A stretch of DNA of 26,717 bases, from assembly GCA_009774145.1 (NCBI GenBank), contig VSND01000062.1, positions 1 to 26,717 of the forward strand, read 5' to 3'. Shown piece after piece: positions 8,538-17,487 of this stretch. Both the position numbers and the translations under genes were made by a program. Source of the stretch: Lachnospiraceae bacterium (lineage in GTDB: Bacteria; Bacillota; Clostridia; Lachnospirales; Lachnospiraceae). How positions within the stretch are numbered: position 1 is the first letter of the stretch; the number at the start of each line of letters is the position of its first letter. The notes under the pieces are model-generated. The model did no database searches and was not told the origin of the DNA. It was given only the letters and a program-made list of their open reading frames with translations.

Positions 8538-9968
8538 CTAATTGCTGTAAATCTTTGAGCCTTTCAATGTGATATCTCCCTCTTTGTCCATCGTAATAAA
8601 TGTTCCTTCTCCCTTTTTCATTGTGATCGAATCCGTCGCACCTACCAGCACCTGACCATTGGAAATCAGAGACAGTGTATTCTGTGCAGTCACATTCACA
8701 TCGGTACTCCCATATACCGTCAATTCTCCGGAATTGCCCAAAAATATGGTGGCCTGTCCGCTTCCGGAATTGATGATGATCCCATCCTCGGCAAACTGAA
8801 TGACCTGATCCGCCTTTGTCCTCAGATATTTCACATTCGGATTCCCCATCGGATCTTCTGCATCTCCCGGTTCTGGTTCGTGTCCGCTGATGGCACTGAC
8901 TGCATAAGCATCCTTTTCCTGATTTGTAGGGAAATACACTCTTACCTGATCTCCCTTCTCCGGCATGCAGTACCAGCCGCTTCCGTCCGGCGAAGCCGAC
9001 ATAGTCGAATAAGGAAACCAGTAAGCTGCTCTTCCGGCTTCGTCAATCTCCAGCTGTACCATCACCCTATCTCTGGAAATATCCGTAACCTGCCCGGTAA
9101 CCGAAGCTCCCACTATTTCCTCATTGAAAAGTTCCAGCCCCCGCATGCCTTTTTTTGGTCTTAATTCATACTGATTCTTCAGAATCCCGTCCTGCAGAAT
9201 CCGCACGACCGACTGCACGATCAGAGGAATTCCATTGAACTGAATCCGGTTTCCGGCCCGATAGATCCGATAATCCCAGATCTGGAAAACAGTGAAATCC
9301 GTCTCCAGTGCATCCGGCCAACGATTTCCTTTTACGTTCAGATATTCATCTACCTTTTTTACCAGATTATATTGATACGGGTTAACCGTATACGATTCTC
9401 CGTTTTCCGGAATTCCCACAAACAGGGCAATCTTGTCAGATACCATATCCGGAACCAGAACCGCGCCATAATGAGAGGCAAAACGCTTCAAAAACTCCCA
9501 GTCTGTTTCCCGGTACTGCACTGCAAGCCTTCCAATTGGTTCGTCCGGAATCTGTATGATACAGTCGCTGTTCCCGTATCCCGACATCACCTCCCGGATC
9601 AGTTGGTGAACCGTCATGGACTGATTCTGAAAGGAACGTGAACGCTCAACAATATCCATTGCACAGGTTTTTCCTTTTACTGTCAGATCCATATAATATG
9701 CATTGCCCTGACAACTGACCTGGATGTTTGTTACGATTCCCCGGCATAAGATTTTCGTACTGCCATTTTCACTCAGATAACTCAGAGTCACCGGCATCAT
9801 GGGCGTAGTTGTATAGACATACTGCTCTGCCATTTCTTCCGGAACAACAGCCGTCATATGAAGACTGCCATGGCTGTTTGCGTATTCCTCCATTTCGAGA
9901 GTCAGGATATGCTCAGTCTGATATGCATCTAATCTGATTCTTTCATAAGTAATCGCATAATCTCCCAT
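8538..9968 (-). CDS. vgrG: VgrG-like spike protein (phage gpD / gp27-gp5 type)
   Basis: 476 residues; AGGAGG lies 8 bases before the ATG, which directly follows the stop of the preceding gene. Residues 1 to about 275 fit the gp27-like hub domain, with the family signature YRETDWEFLKRFASHYGA at 152-169. Residues about 286-364 form an OB-fold (VTGQVTDISRDRVMVQLEID, then WYCMPEKGDQVRVYFPTNQ). Residues 380-476 are regular beta repeats ending in DITLKGSKI, as in trimeric spike needles. It should sit at the end of the Hcp tube and carry the PAAR-like tip. There is no C-terminal toxin, so this copy is the structural spike, while the related N-terminus of the gene at 6155-1 carries the cargo. Confidence 0.92.
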   Translation of the reverse strand: MGDYAITYERIRLDAYQTEHILTLEMEEYANSHGSLHMTAVVPEEMAEQYVYTTTPMMPVTLSYLSENGSTKILCRGIVTNIQVSCQGNAYYMDLTVKGKTCAMDIVERSRSFQNQSMTVHQLIREVMSGYGNSDCIIQIPDEPIGRLAVQYRETDWEFLKRFASHYGAVLVPDMVSDKIALFVGIPENGESYTVNPYQYNLVKKVDEYLNVKGNRWPDALETDFTVFQIWDYRIYRAGNRIQFNGIPLIVQSVVRILQDGILKNQYELRPKKGMRGLELFNEEIVGASVTGQVTDISRDRVMVQLEIDEAGRAAYWFPYSTMSASPDGSGWYCMPEKGDQVRVYFPTNQEKDAYAVSAISGHEPEPGDAEDPMGNPNVKYLRTKADQVIQFAEDGIIINSGSGQATIFLGNSGELTVYGSTDVNVTAQNTLSLISNGQVLVGATDSITMKKGEGTFITMDKEGDITLKGSKIYSN

Positions 9969-10592
9969 CTATTTATCCTCCTGAAACATCTGGCTGATCA
10001 TCGCCTGAAATAAATGTTCAAACGCGTACCGTTTTGCCACTCTGCATGTATAATTTCCTGTAATGGTTCTTTTTTTTCCGCTGCAATAAAAATTATTAAT
10101 GAATACTCCGCCTACGGCGCTGGTCAAAACTCCCTCCGCATAACAGATTCTGTAATTACCTGACTGGAAATTTCCTGTCTCCAAAGGATAATAAGTCAGC
10201 TTATCTTTGAAATACTGTTCTGTTATCTTCTTCTGGAATTCTGTTTCATTTTTTATAACTGCAGGCTGATGGATAAATGTAAAGTTCGATCCGATCTCCA
10301 GTGTTTTGTATAAAACCGTTGCCACATTGTTTTCTTCCATGATTCTGTCTACATCCTCCGGGAAAACGAAGACCGGTATGCGACTGTCCAGCAGCCGTCT
10401 CTTTTCACACTGAAATTCTCTGCCTTCAATTTCTACCGTTTTGCGCTTCAGTTCACTAATCCGCTCTTCTACCGTTTTTTGTTCCTTCTCCTGACGCAGA
10501 ATATCCTCTCTGATTTCTGTCAGATGCCGCTCCTGTTTCTCCTGTTTTTTTCGCTTTGATTCTGTCTGAAGCAGTTTCTCGTCTAAAAACAT
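9969..10592 (-). CDS. Unrecognised coiled-coil protein, candidate baseplate or spike accessory
   Basis: 207 residues. A GGGGGA-type ribosome binding site precedes the ATG. Residues 1 to about 68 are Lys/Glu/Arg rich with heptad-like spacing and should form a coiled coil. The rest is a mixed alpha/beta domain with FVFPEDVDRIM, a VLYKTLEIGSNFTFIHQP strand region and a closing helix. No enzyme motif, signal peptide or membrane segment is seen. It ends directly at the VgrG start, so the two products are probably made in step. I do not recognise the family. Location suggests a part that contacts the spike. Confidence 0.8.
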   Translation of the reverse strand: MFLDEKLLQTESKRKKQEKQERHLTEIREDILRQEKEQKTVEERISELKRKTVEIEGREFQCEKRRLLDSRIPVFVFPEDVDRIMEENNVATVLYKTLEIGSNFTFIHQPAVIKNETEFQKKITEQYFKDKLTYYPLETGNFQSGNYRICYAEGVLTSAVGGVFINNFYCSGKKRTITGNYTCRVAKRYAFEHLFQAMISQMFQEDK

Positions 10593-10607
10593 TCTTTTTC
10601 CCCCTGT

Positions 10608-11384
10608 TTACAACAACAACATTTTCCGATTTGTTTTTTCCTCATGATCTGCAGACCATCCGTTCCCTTCTGCCTCAGTAAGCAGTTTTTGAAAGGATTC
10701 ATAGATTTCTGCCGGTCGATAGGTTTCTTTTTCCTGCTTCAGCCGAACATTCAGATAACTGCGAATCATGGCATGAGACAGAGCATCTCCTTCCTGCAGA
10801 CAATTAAGACAGAAGGCGCTGTCCCATAGATTTTTAGCCGGATATTTCATCATACTGACGGCATATGCCTTTGAGATCCGGGGATTAATCGTACATTTTA
10901 TCGGTGAGGCGTATGGTGCATGAATCAGAATCAATGTGTCAAACTCTGTCGCATAATCATAAAAATCGGTATATTGATCCCGAAGTCTTGCCCCTTCCTG
11001 CAGTTTAAAGCGTGCCAGTTCCTGTTCATCCTTTTTATTGGGCGGCGTATCATCTATATAAACCCTTGCAGCTGCTTCCTTTTTTTCAACTCCCCCTGCG
11101 GTTTCCAGAAAACGGACTTTGATATATTGTTCCTTTCCCGTCGGTTCATACAGCAGTCGGTACGGACTGTTCATAATATAAAATTCCTTATTGTAATACA
11201 GGATTCCTGGTTCCACACACACATAAGGCTCCTGTACTTTCAGTCTGCAGCCGGATAATATCCCATCTGAATAATCCTGATAAAGAATACGAAAAAAATC
11301 CCTTGGATAATCCCGAAGATTTTCCAGCATTTCTTTTTTCAGGATCTTTTTCCTCTCAAACAGAGGATATGTATTTTTAAACAT
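10608..11384 (-). CDS. Unrecognised protein, candidate baseplate component
   Basis: 258 residues from the ATG at 11384, chosen because GGGAGGGG lies just before it; an upstream in-frame start at 11435 would overlap the previous gene by 37 bases. The middle part, ILSGCRLKVQEPYVCVEPG followed by ILYYNKEFYIM, looks like a beta-rich unit similar in layout to the N-terminal parts of some phage tail or baseplate proteins that carry VxPG motifs, but I cannot name a family. A Trp-Asp-containing helical part follows (KNLWDSAFCLNCLQEGDALS). Soluble, no membrane segment. It is sandwiched between other unknown genes of the apparatus. Confidence 0.75.
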   Translation of the reverse strand: MFKNTYPLFERKKILKKEMLENLRDYPRDFFRILYQDYSDGILSGCRLKVQEPYVCVEPGILYYNKEFYIMNSPYRLLYEPTGKEQYIKVRFLETAGGVEKKEAAARVYIDDTPPNKKDEQELARFKLQEGARLRDQYTDFYDYATEFDTLILIHAPYASPIKCTINPRISKAYAVSMMKYPAKNLWDSAFCLNCLQEGDALSHAMIRSYLNVRLKQEKETYRPAEIYESFQKLLTEAEGNGWSADHEEKTNRKMLLL

Positions 11385-11398
11385 CTGCCCCTCCCTGC

Positions 11399-12091
11399 TC
11401 AGTATATGGCTGTCTCTTCTGTCTTCATGGTACATTCAATCCCGATAATCCCAAAATGCACTTCATAAAAAACTTCTGTATGATACCGAATATCCAGAAA
11501 AAGGTCCTGAAGAAGTTTTAGTTTCTGTTCCAGAATTATGGTCTTTTTAAAACTGGTATAAATAACGATCTCATCCGTACATTCTCTACTACGGTAAATG
11601 ATACTGTCCGCAACAAAACCCCTGACCATATCCATAAAGATCAAAAGCGAACTCCCTGTCCGAAAACTCCTAAGCATTCCTCCAAGCAGCATCTCCTGTT
11701 CTTCTCTCTTCATATTGTTCCAGACGTTTCTTGCCAGTCTGCCATAAACTCCTTCCAGAATATCCCTTTTCAGCAGTTTTTTGTAATATTCTTCCCGACA
11801 CATTCCTCTATGTACATCATTTTCCGCCAGTAGATGGAGTGCCAGATTTGTCAGGCCTTCTCGCAGAGCCTTATATTCTGTCAGATCAGGACCAAACAGA
11901 TCTTTAAAAATATTGTAAAACCGGCAATAAGTATTCACTTCCAGTTCCCTTTCTCCCAGAGAACTTTCCTGATTCAAATACGAAAGGGCCATTTCCATGT
12001 AGGCGCTTCCTCTTTCCGAATGAAGGAACCGAAGGTCTTTTACAGAAATTCCTTCTTCCACAGCTCCCAGCACTGCCTCCCATAAATACAT
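11399..12091 (-). CDS. Unrecognised protein, candidate baseplate component
   Basis: 230 residues from the ATG at 12091, which overlaps the upstream TGA by one base; GGAGG lies 12 bases upstream. GTG starts at 12094 and 12112 are alternatives. Mostly helical up to about residue 150 (MYLWEAVLGAVEEGISVKDL, later GRLARNVWNNMKREEQEML), then a beta-rich C-terminus with IVIYTSFKKTIILEQK and FYEVHFGIIGIEC. No known motif, signal peptide or clear membrane span. Gene order (after the Hsp70-like and 432-residue genes, before VgrG) suggests a wedge or connector of the tail base, but nothing in the sequence proves it. Confidence 0.75.
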   Translation of the reverse strand: MYLWEAVLGAVEEGISVKDLRFLHSERGSAYMEMALSYLNQESSLGERELEVNTYCRFYNIFKDLFGPDLTEYKALREGLTNLALHLLAENDVHRGMCREEYYKKLLKRDILEGVYGRLARNVWNNMKREEQEMLLGGMLRSFRTGSSLLIFMDMVRGFVADSIIYRSRECTDEIVIYTSFKKTIILEQKLKLLQDLFLDIRYHTEVFYEVHFGIIGIECTMKTEETAIY

Positions 12092-13389
12092 CACAGAATC
12101 TTTCCTCCACACTCATATTCCGGATAAAGCCGCTGCACTTCCGATACAAGAAAACTGGCGATATCCCTTTGGAGCCATTTTTCTTTATCACCTGGTCGAA
12201 AAGAAAGAAGCAACTTTTTCTGCGCCTTTGTATCACGGATCTCATCTTCTACAAAATAATTCACAAAATAGGTTTGAGGAACCTCCGGAAACTGATCCAA
12301 TACCTCGCAATCCTGATATCTAACATAGTCTTCCATACCAAAGCCCTGAATAAAGCGCGCAAGCTCTGCCCGTGTACGGATGCACATTTCCCATTTTCTC
12401 TTAAATCGCTCTGAAAAGCTTTCTGTCCTCCGGTTTTCAAGTACCGGCCATGTATAATGATCAATCCTGCTGTCACGACCATTCTGAATCATATGGATAT
12501 TCCATTTTTTTGCTTCGCTGCAGCTGCTCACAATACACAGTTTTTCACCTCTTTGAACAATATTTTGAAGTTCTTCCTTCTCTTCTGCCAGATATGCATG
12601 CTCTGCACCATATTCCTTTACTGACAGTATGTGTTCATAGCTTTTATGATCTTCACAGGGTACCGGAAATCCTATGCTGTCCAAAAGGAGCTTCCGGACA
12701 TTCCATACAGGCACCAGATCATATTGAATCGATGAACTCCAGTTTCCAAACTGAATCTCTATTTTCCGGATTTTCTCCTGTCCGGTGAGACCATCTTCCA
12801 ACCCTGTAAGCATCACATCTGCCATTTTATAAAGATACGGTGAATTAATGGTCTGCCAGGGTATCCCGTTTTTTATAAAAAGCTTATACAGCTTTGCCAC
12901 TTCATCCAGATACTTTGTATTCCTTCTGAGTCTGACGGTGATCTCCCATGCCTTATCTGGCTGTTCGGTCTCCAGGAATCCCTGAAACTCCGGATCCTTT
13001 TTCCACAGTTCTTGAATATTCAGATAATCACACTGAAGCATAACTGTCATAAGCGGGTACCCTCCTTTTGTCTCCAGCGAAGACAAAAGATCAGTTATAC
13101 TGTAGTTTTCCTTCTCCAGATCCTTTTCCAACATCGGCCCCATCAGATGATGCGACACATCCACATACTTTCTTTCCACCAGCCCCGTCCGGATCAGGCA
13201 GCGGTTCACGTCGCAGGAAAGCTCCTCCTGTATCCGGTCCTCCAGATCCTGATACATCTTCCGGTTGGTCTCATACAGCGGCAGGAATACTCCTTCCATC
13301 AGTTCCCTGAACGCCACGCGTTCTTCCAGATTTTTGATATTCTGGATCTCCCGCTGTATCATCTCTTTCATATCCTCTGTCCGGTCCAT
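12091..13389 (-). CDS. Unrecognised 432-residue protein, candidate baseplate component
   Basis: The start ATG at 13389 is chosen because GGGAGG lies 7 bases upstream; it follows the Hsp70-like stop by one base. A longer reading from 13443 would lack this site and overlap. Residues 1 to about 120 are helical (MDRTEDMKEMIQREIQNIKN, then FRELMEGVFLPLYE). The middle contains KIEIQFGNWSSSIQYDLVP and LLLDSIGFPVPCEDH, and the C-terminal part is helical with paired aromatic residues (PQTYFVNYFVEDE). No nucleotide-binding or membrane motif is visible. In size and position it could replace a T6SS baseplate protein such as TssF or TssK, but I see no motif of either. Confidence 0.8.
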   Translation of the reverse strand: MDRTEDMKEMIQREIQNIKNLEERVAFRELMEGVFLPLYETNRKMYQDLEDRIQEELSCDVNRCLIRTGLVERKYVDVSHHLMGPMLEKDLEKENYSITDLLSSLETKGGYPLMTVMLQCDYLNIQELWKKDPEFQGFLETEQPDKAWEITVRLRRNTKYLDEVAKLYKLFIKNGIPWQTINSPYLYKMADVMLTGLEDGLTGQEKIRKIEIQFGNWSSSIQYDLVPVWNVRKLLLDSIGFPVPCEDHKSYEHILSVKEYGAEHAYLAEEKEELQNIVQRGEKLCIVSSCSEAKKWNIHMIQNGRDSRIDHYTWPVLENRRTESFSERFKRKWEMCIRTRAELARFIQGFGMEDYVRYQDCEVLDQFPEVPQTYFVNYFVEDEIRDTKAQKKLLLSFRPGDKEKWLQRDIASFLVSEVQRLYPEYECGGKIL

Positions 13390-13390
13390 C

Positions 13391-15859
13391 CTATTTCCTC
13401 CCGTCAAAGAAGTTCTGCTCCCAGGTATCGTCCTCAAAATCAAAGAATGCTTCCGCTCCCCGGTACAGCTTTTCTCCTTCCCGCAGGACGGGAAGGACTA
13501 CAAAGCCCCAACGCTTTCTGGACACCCACACAAAGAATTTCATCTCGCCTTCCAGAATGATATCCGTCTCTTCCTGAATAACGGTTCCTCCGTATTCCCG
13601 GTCGATCTCTTCCTGCGTGGTCTGTGTAAACTTTGCCGTATCATAAGTAAAATAACAGGTTCGAAGCCGCCTGCCCTGTCCGTCATTTAAGTACAGGTCC
13701 AGCTGTCTTCCGATCATGAACCGGGAGATACATCCGATATGGTCTTCCGGATCCAGGCTCTCCACCAGAATCTTTTCTTTGTTCTCATGGGTATACGCCA
13801 TGATCTCATAGGGGAGCGCACCCACCTGATATTCCTGCGCCACCTTCATGTAACCCAGCCTGCAGTTCCGGAAATAGGACAATGCGCCCTCCAGACAGCA
13901 CATCTTAAGCTCGGTTCCGTCTGCATCTTTTCTGGCAGTCTGAATCAGTTTCCCCGGCACGTACTGCTTCAGCGCCTCCAGGAAAAGCTTTGACTTGCAG
14001 GACTGACCGGTCAGTTTGATCATCTCGTAGTCCTGAAGCTCCCCGCACACGAACTTCTGTTCCAGAAACCGCTCCATCAGCCCGTAGATATCCGGGCGCA
14101 GAAGTTCCTCCAGCTGATTCAGCCAGACCGGGAATTCCAGCTCCTGCCGGATCTGACACAGCTGTCCCCCTTCCAGTACAGACAGCTTCCACCGGTCCAG
14201 AAAGACCGAATCCTCCGCTTCGTCTTTTCTGGTGGTGATACGCAGCTCATACCGGAACTGCGTCTGGAAGAACTTCTTCTTCACCTGCTCTGCCAGATCA
14301 AAGAGGCAGTAGTAATTGTTTTTTACAAAGAAATATTCCTCCCTGCCGCGTCCTTCGTAATCTTTGAAGCGTGTGGGCAGGTACTGCTCCAGACGCTCAT
14401 ATTCTCTTTCCAGATCTGCCGGAAGATCCGGTACCGGATCCTGCTTTCCGGAATCATATCCCAGTTCTCTCACGATGCAGACTTTCAGAAGCTGCAGGAT
14501 TCGCCAGGTCAGGTTATTTCCTCCGAAATTGGTATCTCCGTTCTCGTAACTGGTCCGAATATCCACCAGATACGATACCCTGCTGTTTTCGATCCGGAAA
14601 CGCCCGGAGGTCAGATCCGTAGTCCCGCCGCCGCAGTCGATGACCAGCGCCCGGTACATCCGGCCCTGTTCATACCGTCCCTGATCGATCAGATCCTGAA
14701 TGCTGTGAAACAGGACTGCCATCCCCTCATCCAGCACACAGTCCACCTGATATTCCGGCAGAAGTTCCTTAAACAGCGACTGGAATTTCTCTTTCTGCCG
14801 GATGGGGGACAGCAGCTGGATACTCTGAAAACGGCACTTGAACTGCTGCATTCCCAGATCGATCAGATACAGAAGGAAAGCCCGGAGCATCTCCTTTCTG
14901 GAAAGCTGGTACCGGTGTCCGTTCTCCAGTATCACGCTTTCCTGACGCTCCGCATCGCTGACCCAGCGCTTGATATCATGGAACACCGGCACATCTTCAT
15001 CCCGGTAGTTCCGGCTGCCAAGCTTAAGCGCCTCGTATCCGAATACATACCCCTGTGTACCGTCCTTCTGTCCCGTGACTCCGATGACGCTGGGGATCAC
15101 ATGCCCGTCCCCTGCTCTGGCGATCCGGGTGGAACCGTCAGGCAGGCAGATGCCCATGGTCGTGTTGGAGCTTCCGAAATCCAGTACCAGCGGAAGCGAT
15201 GCCTCCAGAACCGGGCAGAGCCGGATATTAAGAAGCGGGATCCGGATCCTTTCTGCATATCCGGGTTCCGGTGCAGGGTGATTCATATAGCAGTCATACA
15301 GGTATTCCGATACCTGTTCTCCCGGAAAGTACAGAATGGAATACTGACGTTTCTGAAGTTCGAAAACCGGCACTTCCCTGCTTTTAAACAGATAAAAACG
15401 GTCTTCCCGTTCCCGGATATAAAAGCAGGTGCAGATCTGATCCTGCTCATCCACCAGCAGCAGATTGCCTTCATATAGTCTGCCGTCCGCCTCAATCCGG
15501 TAACCGTCCAGCTCGTCGAGCCCAAGCCCGTCATACAGGGTGATCGTCCCGGGGATACGGACGCTGCCGTCGGGAAGTGATGACCCGGGACACCGGTCCA
15601 GAAACGCCTGAATCCTCTCAAATCCTCCCTCGCATTTCTCTTCGATATGCCGGTATTCTCTCTGTCCACGGAATCTCATGACCAGACGGGCAAGTCCCTC
15701 ACGGTCATTCTCCAGTCTGGAAGGAATGACCAGACATTCCTTCCGGCAGATCTCCCGAAGCTGGAACAGGGTCATCTTCTGAAGTTCGCTTTCCCGATAG
15801 GTCCGTCCGGCTGTCTCTTTTCTCCGGCCCGGATGCAGCGTATAGGTATATCGGCTCAT
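13391..15859 (-). CDS. Hsp70/actin-fold ATPase with SAP-like N-terminus
   Basis: 822 residues. The ATG overlaps the upstream TGA (ATGA), with AAGGAGAG 8 bases before it. The ATPase motifs of the Hsp70/actin superfamily are clear: phosphate-1 LDFGSSNTT at 226-234, phosphate-2 IDCGGGTTDL at 407-416, GDTNFGGNNL at 441-450 (compare GDTHLGGED in DnaK) and a late adenosine-type LTGQSCKSK near 645. Residues about 22-65 look like a SAP/Rho-N helix pair (MTLFQLREICRKECLV). Residues 95-190 are beta-rich. The canonical DnaK substrate domain and lid are missing, so this is a divergent Hsp70-like protein. With a J-domain gene in the same operon it probably remodels a component of the machine, perhaps the sheath in place of ClpV; that role is inferred. 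Confidence 0.88.
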   Translation of the reverse strand: MSRYTYTLHPGRRKETAGRTYRESELQKMTLFQLREICRKECLVIPSRLENDREGLARLVMRFRGQREYRHIEEKCEGGFERIQAFLDRCPGSSLPDGSVRIPGTITLYDGLGLDELDGYRIEADGRLYEGNLLLVDEQDQICTCFYIREREDRFYLFKSREVPVFELQKRQYSILYFPGEQVSEYLYDCYMNHPAPEPGYAERIRIPLLNIRLCPVLEASLPLVLDFGSSNTTMGICLPDGSTRIARAGDGHVIPSVIGVTGQKDGTQGYVFGYEALKLGSRNYRDEDVPVFHDIKRWVSDAERQESVILENGHRYQLSRKEMLRAFLLYLIDLGMQQFKCRFQSIQLLSPIRQKEKFQSLFKELLPEYQVDCVLDEGMAVLFHSIQDLIDQGRYEQGRMYRALVIDCGGGTTDLTSGRFRIENSRVSYLVDIRTSYENGDTNFGGNNLTWRILQLLKVCIVRELGYDSGKQDPVPDLPADLEREYERLEQYLPTRFKDYEGRGREEYFFVKNNYYCLFDLAEQVKKKFFQTQFRYELRITTRKDEAEDSVFLDRWKLSVLEGGQLCQIRQELEFPVWLNQLEELLRPDIYGLMERFLEQKFVCGELQDYEMIKLTGQSCKSKLFLEALKQYVPGKLIQTARKDADGTELKMCCLEGALSYFRNCRLGYMKVAQEYQVGALPYEIMAYTHENKEKILVESLDPEDHIGCISRFMIGRQLDLYLNDGQGRRLRTCYFTYDTAKFTQTTQEEIDREYGGTVIQEETDIILEGEMKFFVWVSRKRWGFVVLPVLREGEKLYRGAEAFFDFEDDTWEQNFFDGRK

Positions 15860-17487
15860 GGTCCCATCTCTCCTTCCAGCCCTGCGCGGGCGGCTGCGAT
15901 CTTCTCCTCTATGGCGGAAGCACGGTCGGTAAGCTCCAGGCGTTCGTAGATGGACTGCGCCGTCCGGTAGTATGTGATGGCGTTGTCGTATTTTCCCTCT
16001 GCCAGCAGTTCATTCCCTTTGTTTTCCAGATCGATGGCATTCTTCTGGTCATTGCTCTTCTGTTCATTTTCCAGTGCCCGCTGTTCGGCAAGAAGCGCTT
16101 TTTCCTGTTCTTCCTCTGCTTTTCTCTCTGCTTCTTCTTCCTGCTTTTCCTCTGCGATCTGCGCCTCCAGCGCTGCCTGCTTTTCCAGCGCTTCCGCCTT
16201 GATATCCGCGTCATAGAGCGCCGCCGCCTTTTTCCGCGCTTCTTTGTATGCCTCGATTGCTCCGTCCCGGTCTCCGGATTCTTCCCTGCGTGTCCCCAGT
16301 TCCATCAGATCCAGGAGCTCCAGATGCCCTTCGGTCTCCTGCAGCCTGGACTCTATGTAGGTCTTTCCCACATTTCCCGCTTCCCGGGACAGATCTCCTG
16401 CTTTCAGATACAGCTCCTGCGCCTTTTTATATTCCTCTTCCCGAAGCGCTTCATCTGCCAGACAGATCTGCTCCGACAGCTTCTGATACTGCCCGGATTC
16501 TTCGGAAATCTCCGTATGATTCAAACTGGCTGCCAGCTTCCCGGCTTCCGTATACTCCTCGGCAGCCCGTACATAATTATCATACCGCAAGTATGTTTCT
16601 CCGCTCTCCATATACTGCGCCAGACGCTCCTCTTTGCTGCGGATGCTCCGGTGCCGGAGCCACAGCCCGAGGCTTATGCCGCCCACGGTCAAAAGGAGCG
16701 GAACCGCGATCATCAGAACCGTCTTTACGGACACTTTTTTCTTCGGGGAGCGGTATGCCTTATCGATAAAGGTCACTGCCAGCGTATAGTTGTCGATCTG
16801 GTATTCCTCCTGCTTTCCGAGGATCAGATCCTCCACCTGTTCGAGAATCTCCGACGGCTCTTTCGCCTCCTTTGAGATGTCCAGAAGCTCCTGATCTCCA
16901 CAGGCTTCCCACACGCCCCGGCTCATCAGATACAGGGTATCTCCGTCTGTCAGCAGGCTTTTCTTCGAGATCTGAAGCTCAGGCCGGTGTCTGCCGCCCA
17001 GGCAGGAGTACAGATTATTCCGCTCCTCATGGGCCGCCGCCCGGTCCACAGAAAGTTTTTTCTCCCGGATCAGATTTCCGGTCAGAGACTGGTCTTTTGT
17101 CTTAAGAAGAAACCGTCCGTTCCGCATCAGGTAGAAGCGGCTGTTTCCCGCATGGCAGTACCGGATCTTCCGGTAATCGGTCACCACCATGACGACGGAC
17201 GCCTTCAGACGCATGCCGCCCCTCTGCTTTTTCAGGTCTCTGTGGGCATTGTACATATATTTTTTCAATTTTTGCCTGCTCATGGACGGATGTTCGCCAA
17301 AACTGCGGATCAGGCTCTCCACCACCGCCTGCGCGCTGTTGGACAGGGGTTCTTCATCCAGGCTGTCCGCCAGTACATAGCAGGCGTAGTCATCCATCTC
17401 TGCATAGCCGAAGTAATCCCGGTTATTCAGTTCCTGTCCTTCCTCCGACAGGAAACCTGTCCGGAATTCAGAATTGCTCCGTCTCAT
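15856..17487 (-). CDS. Membrane PP2C-like phosphatase with C-terminal TPR/coiled-coil region
   Basis: 543 residues; GGAGG lies 6 bases before the ATG and the start overlaps the previous gene by 20 bases. Residues about 20-240 have the PP2C pattern: LADSLDEE with Asp41, HAGNSRFYLM at 112-120, LMSRGVWEACGD at 187-198 and IDNYTLAV at 231-238. The usual SDG is SRG (189-191), so a metal-binding Asp is absent. A membrane span lies at about 256-277. Residues 285-543 are helical with TPR-like units (ETYLRYDNYVRAAEEYTEAG, and near the end GKYDNAITYYRTAQSIYERL) and a Glu/Lys coiled coil at 435-490. It may sense or scaffold phospho-signalling at the membrane together with the FHA proteins next door. Catalytic activity is doubtful. 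Confidence 0.85.
   Translation of the reverse strand: MRRSNSEFRTGFLSEEGQELNNRDYFGYAEMDDYACYVLADSLDEEPLSNSAQAVVESLIRSFGEHPSMSRQKLKKYMYNAHRDLKKQRGGMRLKASVVMVVTDYRKIRYCHAGNSRFYLMRNGRFLLKTKDQSLTGNLIREKKLSVDRAAAHEERNNLYSCLGGRHRPELQISKKSLLTDGDTLYLMSRGVWEACGDQELLDISKEAKEPSEILEQVEDLILGKQEEYQIDNYTLAVTFIDKAYRSPKKKVSVKTVLMIAVPLLLTVGGISLGLWLRHRSIRSKEERLAQYMESGETYLRYDNYVRAAEEYTEAGKLAASLNHTEISEESGQYQKLSEQICLADEALREEEYKKAQELYLKAGDLSREAGNVGKTYIESRLQETEGHLELLDLMELGTRREESGDRDGAIEAYKEARKKAAALYDADIKAEALEKQAALEAQIAEEKQEEEAERKAEEEQEKALLAEQRALENEQKSNDQKNAIDLENKGNELLAEGKYDNAITYYRTAQSIYERLELTDRASAIEEKIAAARAGLEGEMGP

Noticed and set aside
14705..15478. A 257-codon plus-strand frame
   Set aside because: It is opposite the Hsp70-like gene, whose ATPase motifs fix the true frame.
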